Origin: Rhodospirillaceae bacterium
GTDB taxonomy: Bacteria > Pseudomonadota > Alphaproteobacteria > Rickettsiales > UBA3002
NCBI GenBank assembly: GCA_947458525.1
Contig: CANHAG010000017.1
Span: 1 to 10,711, forward strand
Direction: 5' to 3'
Length of the DNA stretch: 10,711 nt
The notes under the pieces were generated by a model, which did not search any database, had not been told where the DNA came from, and saw only the letters and a program-made list of their open reading frames with translations. Positions 6,029 to 10,711 of this stretch are shown one piece after another. Each line of letters begins with the position of its first letter. Positions within the stretch are counted from its first letter, which is position 1. The position numbers and the translations under genes were made by a program.

Positions 6029-6039
6029 GCACGCCCCCA

Positions 6040-6702
6040 CTACGCCGCCGCTTTTTTGCCGATGAGCTTCTGCAGAGCCGTGGTGACCTCGGCAATGGGT
6101 GCCATGCCGTTCACGCCATGGAGCGAGCCGCGCGCGCGGTAATAGGGCAGCAGAGGTGCAGTCATCGCGTGGTATTGCTCAAGGCGTTTGGCGACCGTTT
6201 CGGCCTTATCATCCGCCCGGCGGGTAAAGGCACCCACCGCCCCGCAGCTATCGCAGGTATCTTTCACCTTGGGCGGTTTGAAACTGTCATGAAACCCCGC
6301 GCCGCATTTGCCGCAACTGAAGCGGCCGGAGATGCGCGCGACCATTTCGGCATCATTCACCTCAAGCTCGATCACATGGTCGATTTTTTTGCCCTCGGCC
6401 GCGAGCATCGCATCGAGCGCCTCGGCCTGGGCGGTGGTGCGCGGAAACCCATCCAGGATAAATCCGTTCGGGCAGTTTTTATCGCTGATCGCTTCGCGGA
6501 TGATGCCAATCATAATATCGTCAGACACCAGCCCGCCCGACTCCATCACCGCTTTGGCTTTCTTGCCAAGCTCAGAGCCCGAGGCCACGGCCGCGCGCAG
6601 CATGTCGCCGGTTGCGAGTTTGGTGAGCCCATACTGATCGCGCAGAAAATCCGACTGAGTGCCTTTGCCAGCGCCCGGCGGGCCAAGTAGAATGATGTTC
6701 AT
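6040..6702 (-). CDS. adk: Adenylate kinase
   Basis: Adk converts ATP plus AMP to two ADP in the cytoplasm. The 220-residue protein has the P-loop GPPGAGKGT (7-15), the AMP-site motif TGDMLR (31-36), DGFPRT (84-89) and the lid region. The lid contains four cysteines as C-X2-C (130, 133) and C-X2-C (150, 153), the zinc-binding long-lid form. A short Lys/Ala tail ends it. GAGGA lies six bases before the ATG and overlaps the end of a heptamer array. It follows secY as usual in Alphaproteobacteria. rpsM, its normal downstream neighbour, has been pushed 1.4 kb away. Confidence 0.98.
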   Translation of the reverse strand: MNIILLGPPGAGKGTQSDFLRDQYGLTKLATGDMLRAAVASGSELGKKAKAVMESGGLVSDDIMIGIIREAISDKNCPNGFILDGFPRTTAQAEALDAMLAAEGKKIDHVIELEVNDAEMVARISGRFSCGKCGAGFHDSFKPPKVKDTCDSCGAVGAFTRRADDKAETVAKRLEQYHAMTAPLLPYYRARGSLHGVNGMAPIAEVTTALQKLIGKKAAA

Positions 6703-6706
6703 AAGT

Positions 6707-6769
6707 TCCTCGTGACTCGTGACTCGTGACTCGTGGCTCGTGGCTCGTGGCTCGTGGATCGTGGCTCAA
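6707..6769. repeat. Nine-unit heptamer array between secY and adk
   Basis: Sixty-three bases split into nine heptamers: GACTCGT three times and GGCTCGT three times in succession, with TCCTCGT, GGATCGT and GGCTCAA at the ends. It is the most homogeneous array in the window, so probably the most recently expanded. It occupies nearly the whole secY-adk gap. The array's edge provides the GAG of the adk ribosome binding site. Confidence 0.88.
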
Positions 6770-6777
6770 ATCACTCA

Positions 6778-8118
6778 CTATCTTTTCCCCAGCCGCGCTT
6801 TTTTAATCAGCGCCTCATATTGATGGGCGAACAGATGCGACTGCACCTGCGTCACAAAATCAATAATCACATTCACCACAATGAGCAGCGAGGTGCCGCC
6901 CAGATAAAACGGCACGGCATATTTGGCGATGAGAATTTCCGGAATCGTGCAGACCAGGGCAATATAGGCGGCTCCCACCACGGTCAGCCGCGTCATCACA
7001 TGGTCAAGGTAATCTGCCGTGTTCTTGCCGGGACGAATGCCGGCAATAAATCCGCCATTCTTTTTCAGATTCTCCGCTGTCTCCACCGGGTTGAATACGA
7101 CCGAGGTATAAAAGAAGCAGAAAAACACGATGATCGCGATGTAGAGCACGATGTAAAGCGGCTGGCCATGGGCGAGATAGCTCGTCACCACCCGCAGCCA
7201 TTCAGGCCCAGCGCCGGAATTAAACCCGGCGATGGTGAGCGGAAACAGCAAAATGGAGGAGGCAAAAATCGGCGGGATAACCCCTGCGGCATTGAGCTTC
7301 ATCGGCAGGTGCGTGGCCTCGCCCTGCATGATTTTATTGCCCACCTGACGCTTGGGATATTGCACAAGCAGGCGACGCTGCGCCCGTTCCATAAACACAA
7401 TAAAGGCAACAAGCGCCAGCGCGATCACCACAATCATGAGAATGACAGAGGTGGACATGACGCCCTTGCGCCCCAGTTCAAACATGCTGGCAAGCGCGGC
7501 GGGCAGGTTGGCAATGATGCCCGCGAAAATAATAAGCGAGATACCCTGGCCAATGCCGCGCTGGGTAATCTGCTCGCCCAGCCACATCAGAAACATGGTG
7601 CCGCCCGTCAGCGTCACCACCGTGGTGAAATGGAAAAACGCGCCCGGGTGAATCACCGCCGAGGCGCCGTTCTGCATCTGCATGCCCTCAAGCCCAACCG
7701 CAATACCGTAGGCCTGAAGCGCGGCCAGCACCACCGTGCCATAGCGCGTATACTGGTTGATTTTGCGCCGGCCGGACTCGCCTTCTTTCTTGAGCGCGGC
7801 GAGTGAGGGCACCGCCACCGTCATGAGCTGCATGATGATCGAGGCCGAAATATAGGGCATGACGGCCAGCGCAAAAATCGTCATCCGGCTGAGAGCGCCG
7901 CCTGAGAACATGTTGAAGACCCCCAGCACCCCGCCTTGATGCTGCGCGAAAATCTGCGCCAGAATCTGCGGATCAATACCGGGGATGGGAATATACGTGC
8001 CAAGCCGGTACACAATGAGCGCGCCCAGCACAAACAGCAGCCGGCGTTTAAGCTCGGTCGCTTTGGCGAGCATTCCGAAATTCAGTCCCTTCGCGAGGCG
8101 TTCAGCAGCGGAAACCAT
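6778..8118 (-). CDS. secY: Protein translocase subunit SecY
   Basis: SecY is the channel of the Sec translocon in the inner membrane, working with SecE, SecG, SecA and FtsY/SRP. The 446-residue length and about ten hydrophobic helices are normal. Recognisable parts are IPIPGID near the plug, [42 protein letters not shown], the cytoplasmic loop [29 protein letters not shown], and the late loop [25 protein letters not shown] lies five bases before the ATG. The gene is normally directly downstream of rplO, but here 1.55 kb of foreign DNA intervenes. Confidence 0.98.
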   Translation of the reverse strand: MVSAAERLAKGLNFGMLAKATELKRRLLFVLGALIVYRLGTYIPIPGIDPQILAQIFAQHQGGVLGVFNMFSGGALSRMTIFALAVMPYISASIIMQLMTVAVPSLAALKKEGESGRRKINQYTRYGTVVLAALQAYGIAVGLEGMQMQNGASAVIHPGAFFHFTTVVTLTGGTMFLMWLGEQITQRGIGQGISLIIFAGIIANLPAALASMFELGRKGVMSTSVILMIVVIALALVAFIVFMERAQRRLLVQYPKRQVGNKIMQGEATHLPMKLNAAGVIPPIFASSILLFPLTIAGFNSGAGPEWLRVVTSYLAHGQPLYIVLYIAIIVFFCFFYTSVVFNPVETAENLKKNGGFIAGIRPGKNTADYLDHVMTRLTVVGAAYIALVCTIPEILIAKYAVPFYLGGTSLLIVVNVIIDFVTQVQSHLFAHQYEALIKKARLGKR

Positions 8119-8133
8119 AATGTCCTATATGTG

Positions 8134-8161
8134 GTGCGTGATGCGTGGCGCGTGATGCGGC
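8134..8161. repeat. Short heptamer array upstream of secY
   Basis: Four units (GTGCGTG, ATGCGTG, GCGCGTG, ATGCGGC) lie 16 bp upstream of the secY start. The unit resembles the RTTCGTG family with G in place of T at position 3. Confidence 0.65.
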
Positions 8162-8166
8162 CACCC

Positions 8167-8430
8167 TCACCTTGTGATAAAACCGAACGGGCGTTCTAGA
8201 AGATACCCCTGGCTTTGTCCAACCGAAAATCCATGGAATTTTAGGCAATCTCCATCCTGCCAATTCGCCTTGTGCAAACCTTCGATTTCAACTAAAATTG
8301 AATGGTAATCAATTGCTATATCTGCCGTGGAAATTCCTGCGTGGAGATTCCTGCCATGACCACCCGCCAGCCAGCCATCACCCCGCCCGATAAATCCATC
8401 CATTCCAATGGCTTGTCTATGATAAGGCAA
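8167..8430 (-). pseudogene. Possible remnant of an EAL-domain C-terminus
   Basis: An open frame reading toward secY ends with DCLKFHGFSVGQSQGYLLERPFGF. This resembles the last conserved part of EAL-type cyclic-di-GMP phosphodiesterases, where a GxxxxQGYLxxxP pattern follows a VEGVET-like segment; VEIEGLHKANWQ would be a decayed version. The upstream part of the frame shows no similarity I can identify, and a TTG would be the only start. The catalytic EAL and DDxG motifs are absent, so at most this is a non-functional fragment. Chance similarity remains possible. Confidence 0.3.
8327..8354. repeat. 14-bp direct repeat, two copies
   Basis: GTGGAAATTCCTGC (8327-8340) is followed at once by GTGGAGATTCCTGC (8341-8354), with one difference. 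Fourteen is twice the heptamer period, but the two halves are not similar to each other. Confidence 0.5.
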
Positions 8431-8433
8431 GCC

Positions 8434-9396
8434 ATGAACCCCGTGTCATCCCCGCCCTCTCACATGCCATCCGCGCACGCAGGGCGGGTTCACCTCTCCC
8501 ATCGGGAGAGGTCGTCACGCCGAAGCGCAAGCGTAGGCGGACGGGTGAGGGCTTCCCTCACCGACCCAAGCCCTCACCCAGCATCCGCTTTGAGTATGCT
8601 GACCGCTACCGAGGGGAGAGGTAACGCGGCTGGCTTCTCCCTGATCGAGCTCGCCATTGTCCTCGTCATCCTCGGCCTGCTGGTGGGCGGAATTCTATCC
8701 GGGCAGGCGATGATACGGGCAAGTGAAGTGCGCTCTGTCATAAGCGAAAAAGAGAAATACGAAACCGCCATCAACTATTTCAAGGAGAAATATGATTCAC
8801 TCCCCGGCGATATGCCCGATGCTACCGCTTTCTGGGGCAGTGCCGGCGGCACAGGTAGCGATGCCACCTGTTTCATGAATCAGACGGCAACCTCCCCCGC
8901 GACCTGCAATGGCAATGGTAATGGCCAAACAGGTAATAGCGCATTTGGTTATGATGAACGGTTTGCTTCTTGGAAACACCTTGCCAATGCCGGACTGATT
9001 GAGGGTAATTACAGCGGAAAAACTGGCGGCACGCAGGGAAGCTATGTTCAGCAAGTGGGTACTAACGTACCACGCGCGACCATTAGGAATGGTTTTTTTG
9101 ACTTTTGGTACGAAGATGGAAACGGCGCAAGCGGTACCTTCGCGGCGTCAAAATGGAATCGGCATGTATTGACATTATACGGCGACAATTCCAGCTACAG
9201 TGCCCTGAAGCCAGAAGAGGCTTGGAAGATTGACACCAAAATTGATGATAGCAGCCCGGTCTATGGCAACGTAATGAGCACCAAGAAAACCAGTACAGTT
9301 GGCACGGACTGCACTACTTCAGACGCCGCCAGCGCCGCTTACGCGGTCACAGATAGTCGCATGCTCTGTCTGCTGCAGTTTGCGCTTTCGTTTTAG
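8434..9396 (+). CDS. Prepilin-like protein with type IV pilin N-terminus, leader enlarged by a repeat
   Basis: The motif AAGFSLIELAIVLVILGLL is a class-type IV prepilin cleavage and transmembrane helix: cleavage would fall between Gly and Phe (8634/8635), then the Phe would be methylated by the prepilin peptidase. The mature part has about 253 residues with a Gly/Asn/Thr-rich globular domain and two late cysteine-bearing segments (DCTTSD, RMLCLLQF), as in pseudopilin-like proteins of Alphaproteobacteria. The start is uncertain. ATG at 8434 has AAGG seven bases upstream but gives a 67-residue leader, most of it encoded by a palindromic repeat. ATG at 8596 gives a conventional 13-residue leader but lies inside the repeat with no clear ribosome binding site. 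The gene is antisense to the operon. No pilus assembly genes are nearby. Confidence 0.75.
   Translation: MNPVSSPPSHMPSAHAGRVHLSHRERSSRRSASVGGRVRASLTDPSPHPASALSMLTATEGRGNAAGFSLIELAIVLVILGLLVGGILSGQAMIRASEVRSVISEKEKYETAINYFKEKYDSLPGDMPDATAFWGSAGGTGSDATCFMNQTATSPATCNGNGNGQTGNSAFGYDERFASWKHLANAGLIEGNYSGKTGGTQGSYVQQVGTNVPRATIRNGFFDFWYEDGNGASGTFAASKWNRHVLTLYGDNSSYSALKPEEAWKIDTKIDDSSPVYGNVMSTKKTSTVGTDCTTSDAASAAYAVTDSRMLCLLQFALSF
8491..8622. repeat. 132-bp palindromic element inside the prepilin leader region
   Basis: CACCTCTCCC (8491) and GGGGAGAGGT (near 8613-8622) are the inverted ends. Inside are a CTCTCCC-ATC-GGGAGAG hairpin (about 8494-8511), GGGTGAGGG followed by CCCTCACC, and a further GCCCTCACCC. 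Its 132 bp equal 44 codons, so the reading frame of the prepilin gene passes through without a shift. It is the same family as the element at 9494-9623. Confidence 0.75.
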
Positions 9397-9409
9397 CGTC
9401 CCGCCTCAG

Positions 9410-9439
9410 GCTTTTTTCCACTTGGCCTGTTTGCCCTTG
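9410..9439 (-). pseudogene. Second copy of the 3' end of rplO
   Basis: The plus-strand bases 9410-9435 are identical to 9673-9698, the last codons of rplO, and the similarity runs on for four more bases with one mismatch. Read on the minus strand the copy encodes SKGKQAKWKKA followed by its own stop TGA. Intact rplO ends in the same residues but uses GCG TAA. The differing Ala codon, stop codon and one Lys codon suggest a diverged copy, not a very recent duplication. It lies just past the end of the prepilin gene and marks the edge of inserted DNA. Confidence 0.75.
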
Positions 9440-9493
9440 CTGCGTATTTTCCACAGTCATATGTATTGACAATTCTATTTTTTACTTGCTGAT

Positions 9494-9623
9494 CCCCTCA
9501 CCCGGCCAGCCACTTCCATGGAAGCGGGTGGCCGACCTCTCCCGCAGACGGGAGAGGTGAAAGCGGATCCGCTGGCGCTATACGTCCCCTCTCCCGTTCA
9601 CGGGAGAGGGTTAGGGTGAGGGG
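9494..9623. repeat. 130-bp palindromic element between prepilin gene and rplO
   Basis: Perfect 10-bp terminal inverted repeats, CCCCTCACCC (9494-9503) and GGGTGAGGGG (9614-9623), enclose two hairpins: CTCTCCCG-CAGA-CGGGAGAG (9537-9556) and CTCTCCCG-TTCA-CGGGAGAG (9589-9608). No coding sequence. It is the clearest single copy of the palindromic family seen in rarA, at 5146-5240 and at 8491-8622. Confidence 0.85.
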
Positions 9624-9653
9624 ATAATAGCAGTGAGGGGATATAGCGGTGAG
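9616..9653. repeat. 16-17 bp tandem repeat at the edge of the palindromic element
   Basis: GTGAGGGGATAATAGCA (9616-9632) is followed by GTGAGGGGATATAGCG (9633-9648) and a partial third GTGAG. The unit begins inside the element's terminal repeat, so the edge has been duplicated. Confidence 0.6.
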
Positions 9654-9668
9654 GCAATACGATCCGAC

Positions 9669-10172
9669 TTACGCTTTTTTCCACTTGGCCTGTTTGCCTT
9701 TGGGGTAGACAGGCTTGGTTTTCACCTTCACGCTGCCGCCGTTTTTTTCGACCGCCGCAATGGCAGTTTTCGACGCGCGCTCAATATCAAAACTGAGTTT
9801 CGCCTTCAGCTCGCCCTTGGTCAAGAGCTTCACACCTTCCGCGGTTTTTGGCACAATGCCTTTTTCCTTAAGCAGCGCCGTCGTTACGGTCTCGCCAGCT
9901 TTGAGCGTGCCATTATCAACAAGCAATTGCATGTCGCGCAGCGTCACCACATCAAACTCGGTGCGGGTATAATTATCAAACCCGCGCTTGGGCAGGCGGC
10001 GGTGAATGGGCATCTGCCCACCTTCAAACCCTTTAATCGCCACACCCGAACGCGAGGTTTGACCCTTGTAACCACGGCCGCAGGTCTTGCCCTTGCCCGA
10101 GCCAATGCCCCGCCCTACACGCATGCGCGATTTACGCGCCCCGGGATTATCCTGCAATTGATTCAGTTCCAT
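9669..10172 (-). CDS. rplO: 50S ribosomal protein L15
   Basis: L15 is a late-assembling large-subunit protein that contacts many rRNA domains. The 167-residue product has the long basic N-terminal extension (RKSRMRVGRGIGSGKGKTCGRGYKG, residues 13-37, shown as its key Gly/Arg/Lys pattern), FEGGQMPIHRRLPKRGF (49-65) and the globular C-terminus ending KGKQAKWKKA. GGGAGAG lies five bases upstream of the ATG. secY would be expected immediately downstream but is 1.55 kb away. The C-terminal codons are repeated at 9410-9439. Confidence 0.97.
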   Translation of the reverse strand: MELNQLQDNPGARKSRMRVGRGIGSGKGKTCGRGYKGQTSRSGVAIKGFEGGQMPIHRRLPKRGFDNYTRTEFDVVTLRDMQLLVDNGTLKAGETVTTALLKEKGIVPKTAEGVKLLTKGELKAKLSFDIERASKTAIAAVEKNGGSVKVKTKPVYPKGKQAKWKKA

Positions 10173-10190
10173 CTCACTCTCCCAATTTTA

Positions 10191-10228
10191 GCGTTGGGGA
10201 CACAATAAATTCATTGTGTCCCCAATGC
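10191..10228. repeat. 38-bp palindrome between rpmD and rplO
   Basis: TTGGGGACACAAT (10194-10206) pairs perfectly with ATTGTGTCCCCAA (10213-10225), and GC pairs extend it outward. The 6-base centre AAATTC is itself nearly symmetric. There is no T-tract on either side, so it is not an evident terminator. On the rplO transcript it would form a strong hairpin about 20 bases upstream of the ribosome binding site. Confidence 0.8.
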
Positions 10229-10239
10229 AATCCATAGCG

Positions 10240-10443
10240 CTAGGCGCTTTTTTTCTCATCCACCACGCGCACCAGATGCTGCACCTTGCGGATCATGCCG
10301 CGCACGGCGGGCGTATCCTCAAGCGTGCTGGTACGGCGAAGCTTATTCAGCCCCAGACCTTTGAGCGTATCTTCCTGATCTTTCGTGCGGCCAATCGGGC
10401 TGCCGAACTGTTCGACCGTGACGGTTTGTTTTTTTGTTGCCAT
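10240..10443 (-). CDS. rpmD: 50S ribosomal protein L30
   Basis: L30 is a small large-subunit protein. The 67-residue product includes [30 protein letters not shown], read here as GSPIGR (14-19), [11 protein letters not shown] (27-37) and [16 protein letters not shown] (43-58), all typical of bacterial L30. It sits between rpsE and rplO as expected. No purine-rich ribosome binding site precedes the ATG: the bases next to it (AGCACGTT) follow directly on a heptamer array, which suggests the array replaced the original leader. Confidence 0.95.
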   Translation of the reverse strand: MATKKQTVTVEQFGSPIGRTKDQEDTLKGLGLNKLRRTSTLEDTPAVRGMIRKVQHLVRVVDEKKSA

Positions 10444-10450
10444 AACGTGC

Positions 10451-10485
10451 TAGTGACTAGAGTCGAGAGTCGGGAGTCGAGTGGG
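10451..10485. repeat. Heptamer array next to rpmD (left arm of an inverted pair)
   Basis: Five units (TAGTGAC, TAGAGTC, GAGAGTC, GGGAGTC, GAGTGGG) lie nine bases from the rpmD ATG. Bases 10460-10481 are the inverse of 10579-10600 with a single mismatch over 22 positions, and the match continues outward through AGTGA with one bulge. Confidence 0.8.
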
Positions 10486-10578
10486 ACAGCGCCACCCTCT
10501 CTATCGCATCTAAACTTTCGTCCACTCTCCCTATTGTTTTTTAACACTCTAGCCGGGAACAGATCGTCTGGTTTTATA
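10486..10578. other. Segment between two inverted heptamer arrays in the rpsE-rpmD gap
   Basis: About 93 bp with no gene. If the arrays pair, this becomes the loop of a long hairpin in the operon mRNA. It contains TCGCATCTAAACTTTCG, similar to a repeat upstream of rpsM. Confidence 0.4.
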
Positions 10579-10606
10579 CTCGACTCTCGACTCTCGACTC
10601 TGAATC
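10579..10606. repeat. Heptamer array next to rpsE (right arm of an inverted pair)
   Basis: CTCGACT occurs three times in succession, then CTGAATC. It is the inverted partner of the array at 10451-10485 and lies ten bases from the rpsE stop codon. Confidence 0.8.
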
Positions 10607-10615
10607 ACTCCTCAA

Positions 10616-10711
10616 CTATTCTGCATCCATATGTTCAGCGGCGGCTTTCGCACCCGTCTCGCGGCGCTCTACAATCTCGCCCACTTTTAACGAACGGCGG
10701 GCAGCGACCAG
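10616..10711 (-). CDS. rpsE: 30S ribosomal protein S5, C-terminal end (gene continues beyond the window)
   Basis: Only the last 31 codons and a TAG stop are present. The residues LVAARRSLKVGEIVERR match the C-terminal helix of alphaproteobacterial S5, followed by an Ala/Glu tail ending HMDAE. Position directly upstream of rpmD agrees. S5 acts in translational fidelity on the 30S subunit. The frame is open to the edge of the window. Confidence 0.88.
   Translation of the reverse strand: MVAARRSLKVGEIVERRETGAKAAAEHMDAE

Noticed and set aside
6250..6330. Four cysteines in the adenylate kinase lid as an anomaly
   Set aside because: The zinc-binding Cys4 lid is a normal variant of the long-type enzyme.
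6118..6690. Plus-strand open frame opposite adk
   Set aside because: Antisense shadow of adenylate kinase, no start signal and no motifs.
6733..7806. Plus-strand open frame of 357 codons opposite secY
   Set aside because: It mirrors conserved SecY codons and has biased His/Asn/Arg composition without recognisable motifs.
9401..9420. Terminator after the prepilin gene (GCCTCAGGC followed by T-run)
   Set aside because: The stem would have four pairs and one loop base. The T-run is explained by the Lys codons of the duplicated rplO end.
9466..9494. Promoter with TTGACA
   Set aside because: TTGACA at 9466-9471 is perfect, but no acceptable -10 follows at 16-18 bases and no gene starts downstream on that strand.

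Overview
The window is a stretch of alphaproteobacterial chromosome carrying the end of the spc ribosomal-protein operon and the alpha operon. On the minus strand, in transcription order, are rpsE (3' end only), rpmD, rplO, secY, adk, rpsM, rpsK, rpoA and rplQ, then an intrinsic terminator and rarA. The order secY-adk-rpsM-rpsK-rpoA-rplQ, with no rpsD between rpsK and rpoA, and the four-cysteine lid of adenylate kinase fit Alphaproteobacteria. The genus cannot be fixed from the sequence. All core genes are intact, so this is a functional locus in a genome crowded with repeats.

Layout by region. 1-209 holds GC-rich palindromes and a heptamer array that overlaps the rarA stop codon. 210-1937 is rarA, enlarged from about 440 to 575 residues by two in-frame blocks of palindromic repeat. 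1975-2005 is the terminator of the ribosomal operon. 2117-4652 holds rplQ, rpoA, rpsK and rpsM, whose gaps are largely filled with 7- or 8-bp tandem repeats. 4653-6039 splits adk from rpsM and contains a possible rpsM promoter, an 86-bp palindrome, an 11-unit heptamer array, a palindromic element and a plus-strand chimeric gene (AT-rich membrane protein joined to the C-terminus of a CopG-type antitoxin). 6040-8118 holds adk and secY. 8119-9668 splits secY from rplO and contains a possible EAL-domain remnant, a plus-strand prepilin-like gene, a second copy of the last codons of rplO and another palindromic element. 9669-10711 holds rplO, rpmD and the end of rpsE.

The core genes form the translation, secretion and transcription block: ribosomal proteins, the SecY channel, adenylate kinase and the RNA polymerase alpha subunit. 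Two unrelated genes now lie antisense inside this normally compact operon, so the secY-adk and rpsM-rpsK-rpoA-rplQ segments may need promoters of their own.

The most unusual feature is the repeat landscape. Most gaps inside the operon, and some coding sequence, hold tandem heptamers whose sequence differs from site to site while the 7-bp period persists. Several arrays are paired head to head and could form hairpins in the mRNA. A second, palindromic family (inverted CTCTCCC and CCCTCACC motifs) lies both between genes and, in frame, inside rarA and the prepilin leader.
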